Below are positions 16,947-24,913 of a DNA stretch of 64,000 bases, in pieces. The translations under genes and the position numbers were made by a program. The notes below the pieces were generated by a model. It ran no database searches. It had not been told where the DNA came from and saw only the letters and a list, made by a program, of their open reading frames with translations. The first letter of the stretch is position 1, and every line of letters starts with the position of its first letter. This DNA is from Streptomyces sp. NBC_01431. GTDB lineage: Bacteria > Actinomycetota > Actinomycetes > Streptomycetales > Streptomycetaceae. The DNA is taken from NCBI RefSeq assembly GCF_036231355.1, contig NZ_CP109496.1:1798001-1862000 (forward strand), in the 5' to 3' direction.

Positions 16947-18019
16947 CGACCGCACGCAAGACGACGACCGTGTTCCTCACTATTCTGTGCGGCCTGCTGC
17001 TGACCATCGTCGGCCTGGTGCAGCGATGGCCCGGCTGGACCTGGCCTACGCTGGCCGCGCTTCTTCTCGTGCTGCCCGCGGTAACCTTCCGGGTGGCCTC
17101 GCAGCGCCGCGGCCCGGTGCCGGTCAGCTTCGAGGAGCAGCTCACGGCCGCCCCGGTGGAGCGGACCGAGTACCGCGTCAACCGAGTCGCGCTCCCGAGC
17201 CTCTGGGACGACTACCACTTCGTCTTCTCGGCGACCGTGCGGTGGTGCTTCCCCGACGGTCCGGGGCGCGGCACGGTCGTCAACCCGGCCGGCCTCGCCG
17301 TCGATGCGGTCCTCAGCCGGGCCCGCGCGATTGCCGAGAAGCGGGAACCCGGCGACACCTCGCTCCTTGAGCACGAACTCGGCGGCGCCCTCAGCCGCAT
17401 GTGCCCGGATTCCACGGGCCACCTCCGGGCGATGGCGGAGGACATCAGCCTCACGTTGCCCGACGAGGACCAGGAGCGTCTGGACCGACTCGCCGACGTA
17501 CGCAAGGACGAGGCGGTCTGGGAGCACCAGCGCAAGTACGAGCAGAGCAGGCGCCGGTATCTGGGCGAGGATGTCCTCAAGGACACCGGCAGCGCCGTCG
17601 TGTGGTGGCTCACCAAGAACGACGAGCACGTGGCGAAGACCGTGGCCGACCTCCCCTTGCTGGCGCAACTGACCTCCGCTGCCAACGACACCGACATCCC
17701 CGAGCGCCTGCTTGAGATGCTGCCGAACCGGCCGGGAGGACCCGGGAGGCCGGACATCGGCACGGAGTCTGCCGATCTCCCGGCCCGTGAGCCCTCGGCT
17801 GCGGACCACCTGTCGGGGTTCTTCGAGGCTATGGGCTTCACGGAGGACGACGACCGGCGGGCGATGCTGGCCCGACAGTTCTCGCAGCTCATCGAGCAGC
17901 ACAACCGCCACGAGACAGCAGAGGACCTCCTACGCCGATTTGATCCGCCGAGGCCTCCCGCCCCCGAGACCGGAGCGGAACCGGCCCCCGGCCCCGGGCC
18001 GCCGGCCGAGACGGCTTGA
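16943..18019 (+). CDS. Two-helix membrane protein of unknown function
   Basis: A 358-residue protein with two N-terminal membrane helices (VFLTILCGLLLTIVGLVQRW and TLAALLLVLPAVTF) and a long cytoplasmic part. That part contains YHFVFSATVRWCF, a helix rich in charged residues (LSRARAIAEKREPGDTSLLE) and a segment KYEQSRRRYLGEDVLKDTGS with VVWWLTK. It ends in a Pro-rich tail. The cytoplasmic core has some look of SPFH-type or coiled scaffold proteins, but I do not recognise a named family. Start at ATG 16943 overlaps the NTPase stop by 4 bp. In the operon it would anchor the system to the membrane or act as a membrane-targeting effector. This is inference from context. Confidence 0.75.
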   Translation: MTTARKTTTVFLTILCGLLLTIVGLVQRWPGWTWPTLAALLLVLPAVTFRVASQRRGPVPVSFEEQLTAAPVERTEYRVNRVALPSLWDDYHFVFSATVRWCFPDGPGRGTVVNPAGLAVDAVLSRARAIAEKREPGDTSLLEHELGGALSRMCPDSTGHLRAMAEDISLTLPDEDQERLDRLADVRKDEAVWEHQRKYEQSRRRYLGEDVLKDTGSAVVWWLTKNDEHVAKTVADLPLLAQLTSAANDTDIPERLLEMLPNRPGGPGRPDIGTESADLPAREPSAADHLSGFFEAMGFTEDDDRRAMLARQFSQLIEQHNRHETAEDLLRRFDPPRPPAPETGAEPAPGPGPPAETA

Positions 18020-18063
18020 CCGCCGACCGGGACATTTCATTCCTGCGCATCCAGGAGGACACG

Positions 18064-18513
18064 ATGGACGCCGAACTGGCCGCAATGGCGGCATCGGGAG
18101 CCACCACCCTGGTCTCCCTCATGGTCACTGATTCCTGGACTCACGCCCGCGCACTGATGGGCCGGTTCCTGGCACGTGCGGGCGCGGACACCACCGCGAT
18201 CACCGGTCTGGACGACGCGCGTGCGCGGCTACTCCTCACCGGCACCGCGGCGGACGAGCGCGCCGCGTCCGGCATCGCGGCCGAGTGGCAGATCCGTCTC
18301 TGCGGGCTGGTGGAAACCGGGGCGCTCACCGGCGAGGACCTGAGTGCTCTCGGAGCGTCGCTGCGCCGACTGACGGCCTCCGCAGCGGGCCGCCCGGCAA
18401 CGGTGCACAACACCGTCTCCGGCGGCACCCAGCACGGTCCGATCGTCCAGGCCGGCACCGTCACCGGCCTGGCCTTCCCGCCCGGTCCGTCCCCGCGCGG
18501 GGAACAGGGCTGA
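18064..18513 (+). CDS. Small protein with C-terminal amyloid-like signalling motif
   Basis: A 149-residue protein. Residues 1-110 are helical (MDAELAAMAASGATTLVSLM, ALMGRFLARAGAD) and resemble small effector-associated proteins often found in Streptomyces, but no named domain is assigned. Residues 113-136 (TVHNTVSGGTQHGPIVQAGT, then VTGL) match the TIR tail TVHNSIGDVSGTSVQAGDFS in spacing and in the V-H-N...S-G...V-Q-A-G core. The ATG at 18064 has AGGAGG seven bases upstream, so it is preferred over a TTG that overlaps the previous stop. It is the last gene of the operon, and the shared motif makes it a likely partner of the TIR protein. Confidence 0.75.
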   Translation: MDAELAAMAASGATTLVSLMVTDSWTHARALMGRFLARAGADTTAITGLDDARARLLLTGTAADERAASGIAAEWQIRLCGLVETGALTGEDLSALGASLRRLTASAAGRPATVHNTVSGGTQHGPIVQAGTVTGLAFPPGPSPRGEQG

Positions 18514-19057
18514 AGACCGGCCCGGGTGTCCTGTCGACGCCGGGCTCCCAACCTCTTACGCCGCCTGCCGTCCTTCACTGGTGGTCGGTCCGCGAACGGA
18601 CGGGCCTGCCGCGGGACCCCTCCCATCGCCGAAGGCGGCTACCTGGGCACCGGCCTGCTCATCCGGCACCCAGACGACGGGGCCGGACCCACCTCAGCCG
18701 CAACGGGAAGCCGAGAACTCCACCCACTGCCGGGTGCGAGCGTCTCACACCGCCGGGGTGGAGCTGGCCGGCCTCGTCCCGCTCCGACGGCGGGTCCCCC
18801 GCCGCCGGAACCCGCGGGCCGGCGGCGGGCGCACGCCCCGGCCCCGGAGCCTCCACGACGCCGCTGCCCTGCGACGGCAGATACCGGAACGGCCCCGCCC
18901 CCGCAGGCGCCGGAGCCTACTGCTCCGGCATACCGAATAGCGTCCAACTTGGCTGCCTGGTAAGCGAGTTGGTGACACCCCGTCGCCGTGGCCGGGAAGC
19001 GCTCGATGCCCGGAGTCCCGGCCACGCCGCGAAGCCGTACGGTGCCGGCGCCGTCCG
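18514..19057. other. Intergenic region between convergent operons
   Basis: 544 bp between the end of the TIR/NTPase operon and the end of lutC on the other strand. Short open frames exist on both strands but none shows a domain or a ribosome binding site. No convincing hairpin terminator was identified. Confidence 0.5.
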
Positions 19058-19693
19058 CTACGCGTCCTCCACCACGACGATGTCCAGCGTCCTGGGCCCG
19101 TGCACGCCCTCGACGCGGTCCAGTTCGATGTCGCTGGTGGCCGAGGGGCCGGAGACCAGGGTGAGCGGCCGGTTCGGATCGAGCAGGCGCAGTGCCTCGG
19201 GTACGTCGGGAGCGATCTGGTCCGCCCGAACCACGCAGATGTGCTGGTCCGGAAGCAGGGTCAGGACCCGCCGGCCCTGGCCCGGACCGTGGTCGAGGGC
19301 CACGGTGCCGGTGACGGCGACGGCGGTGGCGACGGTGGTGACCACGGCGTCCGCCGCGTCGAGTTGTCCGACGGTCAGCGGCGGGACATCCGCCAGCAGG
19401 GACCAGGGTCCCGCCGGGACCAGGTCCTCGGGAAAACCCGGCGGCACCACCAGGGAGCGTGTTCCGGTGCGGGCCAGCGCGCGGGCGACGGCCGCCGCGG
19501 CACCGGCCGACGGAACCCGGACCACCGTGGCGCGGTACTCGGCGGCACGCCGCGCGAACAACCCGACGACATCCGGTCCCGCGTGGTCGACACGACGACC
19601 GTGCGAAAGGGGCGAGGCGTCGGGGCTCTCGGAACCGGGAACGCCGGACAGCGCTCCCCGAATCGCGCTCAGGACAGAATCACGGTCGTTCAT
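19058..19693 (-). CDS. lutC: Lactate utilisation protein C (LutC/YkgG)
   Basis: A 211-residue LUD-domain protein, one of three parts of the LutABC L-lactate oxidase complex that converts lactate to pyruvate. Family features: MNDRDSVLSAIRGALSG at the N-terminus, an internal TVATAVAVTGTVALDHGPGQ (the T-G-T-V block of LUD proteins) and LTLLPDQHICVVRADQI. Its start overlaps the lutB stop by 4 bp (19690-19693). It is the last gene of the long deoxysugar operon, consistent with its disposing of the lactate the pathway is expected to produce. Confidence 0.92.
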   Translation of the reverse strand: MNDRDSVLSAIRGALSGVPGSESPDASPLSHGRRVDHAGPDVVGLFARRAAEYRATVVRVPSAGAAAAVARALARTGTRSLVVPPGFPEDLVPAGPWSLLADVPPLTVGQLDAADAVVTTVATAVAVTGTVALDHGPGQGRRVLTLLPDQHICVVRADQIAPDVPEALRLLDPNRPLTLVSGPSATSDIELDRVEGVHGPRTLDIVVVEDA

Positions 19694-21189
19694 CGCCGTC
19701 CCTTCCCCTCCGCCGTCGTACGGCTGTCCCCGTTCGTGGGTGTTCTCGTACGGAGCCACCAGGCGCGCAGGGACTCGCGGGCCGGTACCGGGGTGTCCCG
19801 AGTGGCGGACCAGCGGGCGAACGGGCCGGGCAGGGCACCGATCCGGCCGTCCCGGGCCACCAGCCGGGACCCGAAGGCGGCCAGTCGCTGTACGGCGGCC
19901 AGCCGCCGCGGTGAGTTCAGCACGGCAGCCGCGGCCTTCATGACGATCGCCTCGGATGTGGGGAGCAGCCGGTCACGGCGCTCGGCCTCCACGGCCTCGG
20001 CGCGCAGATGGACCAGCACCTCAGGGATGTTGATCTTCACGGGGCAGGCGTCGTAGCAGGCGCCGCACAGGGTCGAGGCGAAGGGAAGCGAGGCCGCGTT
20101 CTCGACGCCGACGAGCTGCGGGGTCAGAACGGCGCCGATTGGCCCGGGGTAGACGGAACCGTAGGCGTGGCCTCCCGTGCGCTCGTACACCGGGCAGACG
20201 TTGAGGCACGCCGAGCAGCGGATGCAGGCGAGGGCCTGGCGGCCCACCTCGTCGGCGAGAGTGGCGGTGCGGCCGTTGTCGAGCAGCACCAGGTGGAAGT
20301 TCCGGGGGCCGTCGCCGTCGGTGATGCCCGTCCACAGCGAGGTGTACGGGTTCATCCGCTCGCCGGTCGACGAGCGGGGCAGGAGCTGGAGGAACACGTC
20401 CAGGTCGGCGAAGGACGGCAGGACCTTCTCGATGCCCATGACGGTGATCAGGGTCTCCGGCAGGGTCAGGCACATCCGTCCGTTGCCCTCCGACTCCACG
20501 ACCACGACCGTTCCGGTGTCGGCCGTCGCGAAGTTGGCGCCGGAGACGGCGACTTTGGCCCGCAGGAACTTCTCCCGCAGGTGGAGCCGGGCCGCCTCGG
20601 CGAGGTCGCGGGGCTCGGTGGTGAGTCCTTCGGGAGCCGGCGCGCCCCACTCGCCCATCTCCCGCCGGAAGATCTCGCGGATCTCGGAGCGATTGCGGTG
20701 GATGGCGGGCACCAGGATGTGCGACGGCCGGTCGCCGCCCAACTGCACGATGAGTTCGGCGAGATCGGTCTCGTAGGCGCGGATGCCCGCGTCCGCGAGC
20801 GCCTCGTTGAGACCGATCTCCTGGGTCGCCATCGACTTGACCTTGACGACCTCGCTCTCGCCGGTCGCCTTCACCAGGCAAGTGACGATGCGGTTGGCCT
20901 CGGCGGCGTCCGCCGCCCAGTGCACGACTCCGCCCGCGGCCGTGACCGCCTTCTCCAGCCGCAGCAGATGGTGGTCGAGGTGGCGCAGGGTGTGGCGCTT
21001 GATCGTTGCCGCCGTCTCCCGCAGTTCCTCCCAGTCCTCCAGTTCGGCGGCGACCGCCAGCCGCCTGTCCCGGATGGTGGCGGTCGCACGGCGCAGGTTC
21101 GCTCGCAGCTGGGGGTCGGCGAGCGCGGTGCGCGCCGCCTCGGGGAAGGCCGGTGTGCCCAGCCATACGACGTTGTCCGCACCGCTCAT
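19690..21189 (-). CDS. lutB: Lactate utilisation iron-sulfur protein B (LutB/YkgF)
   Basis: A 499-residue protein: an N-terminal LUD domain (residues ~60-300) and a C-terminal ferredoxin-type domain. The first cluster motif gives Cys322, 325, 328 and 332 (CIRCSACLNVCPVY), the second Cys375, 378 and 382 (CGACYDACPVKIN). This matches LutB, which passes electrons from lactate. Start at ATG 21189 overlaps the lutA stop by 4 bp. A longer in-frame extension into lutA was rejected. Confidence 0.94.
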   Translation of the reverse strand: MSGADNVVWLGTPAFPEAARTALADPQLRANLRRATATIRDRRLAVAAELEDWEELRETAATIKRHTLRHLDHHLLRLEKAVTAAGGVVHWAADAAEANRIVTCLVKATGESEVVKVKSMATQEIGLNEALADAGIRAYETDLAELIVQLGGDRPSHILVPAIHRNRSEIREIFRREMGEWGAPAPEGLTTEPRDLAEAARLHLREKFLRAKVAVSGANFATADTGTVVVVESEGNGRMCLTLPETLITVMGIEKVLPSFADLDVFLQLLPRSSTGERMNPYTSLWTGITDGDGPRNFHLVLLDNGRTATLADEVGRQALACIRCSACLNVCPVYERTGGHAYGSVYPGPIGAVLTPQLVGVENAASLPFASTLCGACYDACPVKINIPEVLVHLRAEAVEAERRDRLLPTSEAIVMKAAAAVLNSPRRLAAVQRLAAFGSRLVARDGRIGALPGPFARWSATRDTPVPARESLRAWWLRTRTPTNGDSRTTAEGKGRR

Positions 21190-21926
21190 CGCACGTCCCC
21201 TTCCGTGGCCGCCAGGATCTCGGCCAGGTGCATCGTGCCGACGCCGGTACGGAGCCGGGACAGGCCGCCGCCGATGTGCGTGAGGCAGGAGTTGTCGCCC
21301 GCGCACAGGAACTCGGCGCCGGTGTCCTGCACATGGCGCATCTTGTCGGCGAGCATGGCGTTGGACACGTCGGAGTTCTTCAGCGCGAAGGTGCCGCCGA
21401 AGCCGCAACAGGACTCGGCGTCGGGCAGCTCGACCAGGTCGATGCCCTTCACCGCGCGCAGCAGTCTGAGCGGCCGGTCGCCGACGCGGAGCATGCGCAG
21501 CGAGTGGCAGGTCGGATGGTAGGTGACGCGGTGGGGAAAGTGCGCGCCCACATCGGTGACGCCGAGGACGTCGACCAGGAGTTCCGACAGCTCGTACACC
21601 GTCGGCACCACCTGCTCGACCGCCTCGGCGAGGGCGGCGTCGCCGTACTGGGCCGCCACCACTCGGTGGTGGTCGCGCACCATGCCGACGCAGGACCCGG
21701 AGGGCGCGACGACGGCGTCGTAGCCCGCGAAGGTCTCGGCGAAACGGCGGACCATGGGCAGGGGCTCGGGGCGGTAGCCGGTGTTGAAGTGCAGCTGGCC
21801 GCAGCAGGTCTGCCCGGTCGGGAACTCCACCGTGTGGCCGAGGCGTTCCAGCAGTGTGGTCACGGCGCGACCGGTGCCGGGGAACATCGTGTCGTTGAAG
21901 CAGGTGATGAAGAGGGCTATGCGCAT
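21186..21926 (-). CDS. lutA: Lactate utilisation protein A (LutA/YkgE)
   Basis: A 246-residue cysteine-rich (CCG domain) protein with the two paired-cysteine motifs QTCCGQLHFNTGY and ESCCGFGGTFALK, as in heterodisulfide-reductase-type subunits. It opens MRIALFITCFNDTMFPGTG, the standard LutA N-terminus. It works with LutB and LutC in membrane-linked oxidation of L-lactate. It overlaps the upstream lactonase gene by 10 bp, showing that the lactate genes are part of the sugar operon. Confidence 0.94.
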   Translation of the reverse strand: MRIALFITCFNDTMFPGTGRAVTTLLERLGHTVEFPTGQTCCGQLHFNTGYRPEPLPMVRRFAETFAGYDAVVAPSGSCVGMVRDHHRVVAAQYGDAALAEAVEQVVPTVYELSELLVDVLGVTDVGAHFPHRVTYHPTCHSLRMLRVGDRPLRLLRAVKGIDLVELPDAESCCGFGGTFALKNSDVSNAMLADKMRHVQDTGAEFLCAGDNSCLTHIGGGLSRLRTGVGTMHLAEILAATEGDVR

Positions 21927-22825
21927 GGGGGTTCCTGAGGCAGGGCCGGGCCTGCGGTGACGGCCAGGTCGTAGGTCCGCACGGCCGTGCCGGTGAAGAG
22001 GTCGTGACGCTCGGCGGGGCCGAGTCCGGCTGTCAGTTCGTGTGCGACGGCGATCACCTCGGAGTACGTGGCGGCGAGCTTGCAGACGGGCCAGTCGGAG
22101 CCGAACATCAGCCGCCCGGGGCCGAAGGCGTCGAGCACCGTGTCGGCGTAAGGTGCGAGGTCCTCGATCGTCCAGGAGCCCCAGTCGGCTTCGGTGACCA
22201 TGCCGGAGAGTTTGCAGACGGTATTGGGCAGGGCGGCCAGGCGCCGGATCCGCTCGGCCCAGGGGGCGAGTTCACCGGACACGATGGGGGGCTTGCCGAG
22301 GTGGTCGAGGACGAAGGTGAGGCCCGGCAGGCGCTGTGCCGCCTCGACGGCGGACGCCAGCTGGTGCGGCTTCACCACCAGGTCGTAGACGAGCCCCGCA
22401 TCGGCGAGCGCGGAAAGGCCGCGCAGTACCTCGGGGCGTACGAGCCAGCGCGGGTCCGGCTCGCTCTGCACCTGGTGGCGCATACCCACCAGGCGCTCCC
22501 CTCCAGGACCCGCGCGCAGCCCCGCGAGGGTCTCGGCGATGTCGGGGGCGCTCAGGTCGGTCCAGCCGACGACCCCGGCGACCAGGTCGCTGTCGGCGGC
22601 CAGGGCCAGGAACTCCGGTGTCTCCTGCGCCACGGTGACCGTCTGCACCAGCACGGTGGCGGTGACCCCGGCCGCGCGGGCCTCGGGCGCCAGGTCGTCG
22701 AGGGTGAAGTCGCGTCGCAGCTGGGCGAGTTCGGCTCCGCTGATCCAGTCCTGGTCGCGGACGGACAGGTCCCACACATGGTGGTGGGCGTCCACGATGC
22801 CGAGCCCGCTCTCCGCTCCGGTCAC
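21917..22825 (-). CDS. Amidohydrolase-type sugar lactonase (L-fuconolactonase-like)
   Basis: A 302-residue metal-dependent hydrolase of the COG3618 TIM-barrel group, which opens sugar-1,5- or 1,4-lactones. Motifs: the HxH metal site VDAHHHVWDL near the start, KPHQLASAVEAAQ, FVLDHLGKPP and the catalytic-Asp block LMFGSDWPVCKLA. The GTG at 22825 overlaps the mutarotase stop (GTGA) and gives the family length. In the pathway it would convert L-fucono-lactone into L-fuconate, the substrate of the dehydratase encoded further upstream. Confidence 0.85.
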   Translation of the reverse strand: MTGAESGLGIVDAHHHVWDLSVRDQDWISGAELAQLRRDFTLDDLAPEARAAGVTATVLVQTVTVAQETPEFLALAADSDLVAGVVGWTDLSAPDIAETLAGLRAGPGGERLVGMRHQVQSEPDPRWLVRPEVLRGLSALADAGLVYDLVVKPHQLASAVEAAQRLPGLTFVLDHLGKPPIVSGELAPWAERIRRLAALPNTVCKLSGMVTEADWGSWTIEDLAPYADTVLDAFGPGRLMFGSDWPVCKLAATYSEVIAVAHELTAGLGPAERHDLFTGTAVRTYDLAVTAGPALPQEPPCA

Positions 22826-23133
22826 AGTTCCCACGCCACCGGCAGCGAGGCTTCCGCGCCCTGCTCGGAGTAGTCGTGGGCGACGTCGAGCAGGGCGGCC
22901 ATCCGGGCCTGCCAGGCGATGTTGACGGGCAGCTTGTCGAGTTCGGCGATCATCGCCTGGTAATCCTCGACCTCCAGCACGTGGAACAGGTCCGTGCCGC
23001 TGCGCCAGATCGTCCACGAACTCACCCCGGCGGCGCGGATGGCGGCGGTGAGTTCCTCGGGCACCTCCCGGTGCGCGGCCTCGTACTCCTCGATGCGGTC
23101 GGCGCGGACCTTGGTGTGCAGGGCGACCTTCAT
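22822..23133 (-). CDS. Sugar mutarotase (RhaM/COG3254 family)
   Basis: A 103-residue protein of the L-rhamnose mutarotase family, which interconverts the anomers of 6-deoxy-hexoses. Features: KVALHTKVRADRIEEYEAAH, SSWTIWRSGTDLFHVLEVED (with the family His and Trp residues) and a C-terminal DVAHDYSEQ. In this operon it would speed delivery of the beta anomer to the dehydrogenase. Its start overlaps the aldo-keto reductase stop by 4 bp, and its stop overlaps the lactonase start. Confidence 0.9.
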   Translation of the reverse strand: MKVALHTKVRADRIEEYEAAHREVPEELTAAIRAAGVSSWTIWRSGTDLFHVLEVEDYQAMIAELDKLPVNIAWQARMAALLDVAHDYSEQGAEASLPVAWEL

Positions 23134-24158
23134 GACGGCTCCTTCGACGGCATGGCCTCCCCGATCGGTGTGGCCGCGGGGACGGGGGTGTCCGGGTTCA
23201 GCAGGCCCTCGGCGCGCAGTTCGTCCCACAGGGTGTCCGGAATCGGACGCCGCAACTGCTCCACCGTGTCGCGCACCTCGTGAGGCGAACGCGCGCCGGT
23301 CAGGACGCTCGCGACCGCGCGATGGCCGAACGGGAAGCGCAGTGCGGCGGCCCGCAACGGCACCCCGTGACGTTCGCACACCGCCCGCAGCCGCAGTGCC
23401 CGGTCGAGCACCGGACGCGGAGCCGGTGCGTAGTCGTACGTGGCGCCGGGCCGGGGGGCCGTCAGCAACCCGGAGTTGAACACGCCACCGATGATCACGC
23501 TCCGGCCCCGGGCGGCCGCCTCCGGGAGCAGTTCGGTGAGCGAGTCCTGTTCCAGGAGGGTGTAGCGGCCGGCCAGCAGCACCGTGTCGATGTCGGTCTC
23601 GCGCAGGAAGCGGGCGGGCAGGGCGGACTGGTTCATCCCGACGCCGATCGCCCCGATCACGCCTTCGGCGCGCAGCCGCTCCAGCGCCGGGTACGCCTCG
23701 CGCAACGCTTGGTCGGCATGGTCGTCCGGGTCGTGCAGCAGGACGATGTCGATCCGGTCGAGGCCGAGGCGTTCCAGGCTGGCCTCCAGGGAGCGCAGCA
23801 CTCCGTCGGCGCTGAAGTCCCAGACGCGGCGGTGCGTGGCGGGGACGGCGAAGCCGTTCGCGAGGTCGTCGTGGGCGCCGCCCTGCGGGTCCGGTACGAG
23901 AAGTCGGCCCACCTTGCTGGAGAGGGTGTAGCTGTCGCGGGGCCGGTCGCGCAGCGCGGCGCCGAGCCGCCGTTCCGACAGGCCGAGACCGTAGTGGGGT
24001 GCGGTGTCGAAAGTGCGGATGCCGACGGTCCAGGCAGCCTCCACCGTGGCGTGGGCGGCCTCGTCGGTGACCGGGTGGAAGAGGTTGCCGAGGGCGGCGC
24101 AGCCCAGCGCCAGTGCCGAGACCGGTACCGCGCTGCCACCCAGCGTGGTGGTCCTCAC
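23130..24158 (-). CDS. Aldo/keto reductase, probable L-fucose 1-dehydrogenase
   Basis: A 342-residue aldo/keto reductase. The catalytic region reads GIRTFDTAPHYGLGLSERRL (Asp and Tyr) with the Lys in SSKVGRLLVP, and the C-terminal cofactor region is FGHRAVASVLTGARSPHEV. Its closest character is the D-threo-aldose/L-fucose 1-dehydrogenase group, which oxidises the sugar at C1 to the lactone with NAD(P). The GTG at 24158 overlaps the SDR stop by 4 bp (GTGA). The frame stays open upstream through the SDR gene, but that region is shadow. Confidence 0.86.
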   Translation of the reverse strand: MRTTTLGGSAVPVSALALGCAALGNLFHPVTDEAAHATVEAAWTVGIRTFDTAPHYGLGLSERRLGAALRDRPRDSYTLSSKVGRLLVPDPQGGAHDDLANGFAVPATHRRVWDFSADGVLRSLEASLERLGLDRIDIVLLHDPDDHADQALREAYPALERLRAEGVIGAIGVGMNQSALPARFLRETDIDTVLLAGRYTLLEQDSLTELLPEAAARGRSVIIGGVFNSGLLTAPRPGATYDYAPAPRPVLDRALRLRAVCERHGVPLRAAALRFPFGHRAVASVLTGARSPHEVRDTVEQLRRPIPDTLWDELRAEGLLNPDTPVPAATPIGEAMPSKEPS

Positions 24159-24913
24159 GACCGGTCCACCGGCCGCAGCCGCAGTCCCTGCATGCCGCCG
24201 TCCACCGCGAGCGCGGTGCCGGTGACGGACGCCGCGGCCGGACTCGCCAGGTAGACGATGGCGGCGGCGACCTCGTCGGCGGTGACCAGGCGCCCCAGGG
24301 GCTGGCGAGCGTTGAGGGCCGCGCGCTCCGCCTCGGGATCGTCGGCCGCGTCCAGCAGCCGGGTGACCCATGGGGTGTCGGCGGTGCCGGGGTTGACGCA
24401 GTTGACGCGGATGCCCTCGCGGATGTGGTCGGCTGCCATGGCGAGAGTCAGCGAGAGGACCGCGCCCTTGCTGGCGCAGTACAGGGCGCGCTGCGGCAGG
24501 CCCGCGGTGGCGCCGATGGAGCAGGTGTTGACGATGGCCGCGTGGGGCGAGCGCCGCAGGTGGGGCAGGGCGGCACGGGTCGTGCGCACCATGCCGAGGA
24601 CGTTGACGTCCATGACCCGGTGCCACTGCTCGTCCGGGTTGTCCTCGACGGTGCCCACCGCGCCGATGCCCGCGTTGTTCACGAGGATGTCCAGGCCGCC
24701 GAGCCGCTCGGCGGCCTCTTCCAGCGCGGCGCGCACGGATACGTCGTCGCTGACGTCGGCCCTCAGGCCGATCAGGGGTGCGCTGACGCCGCCCGGATCG
24801 AGGTCGAGCACGGCGACCGTCGCGCCCCGCGCCACCAGTGCGCGGGCCGTGGCGAGCCCGATGCCGGACGCGCCCCCGGTGACGACGGCCCTGAGCCCGG
24901 TCAGATCGGTCAT
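24155..24913 (-). CDS. SDR family dehydrogenase, probable 2-keto-3-deoxy-L-fuconate dehydrogenase
   Basis: A 252-residue classical short-chain dehydrogenase: nucleotide motif [16 protein letters not shown], Ser in TCSIGAT, the catalytic YCASK, and [12 protein letters not shown]. Placement directly after the fuconate dehydratase (4-bp overlap) and before the sugar dehydrogenase fits the step that oxidises 2-keto-3-deoxy-fuconate to the 2,4-diketo acid. Substrate assignment rests on context. Confidence 0.87.
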   Translation of the reverse strand: MTDLTGLRAVVTGGASGIGLATARALVARGATVAVLDLDPGGVSAPLIGLRADVSDDVSVRAALEEAAERLGGLDILVNNAGIGAVGTVEDNPDEQWHRVMDVNVLGMVRTTRAALPHLRRSPHAAIVNTCSIGATAGLPQRALYCASKGAVLSLTLAMAADHIREGIRVNCVNPGTADTPWVTRLLDAADDPEAERAALNARQPLGRLVTADEVAAAIVYLASPAAASVTGTALAVDGGMQGLRLRPVDRS

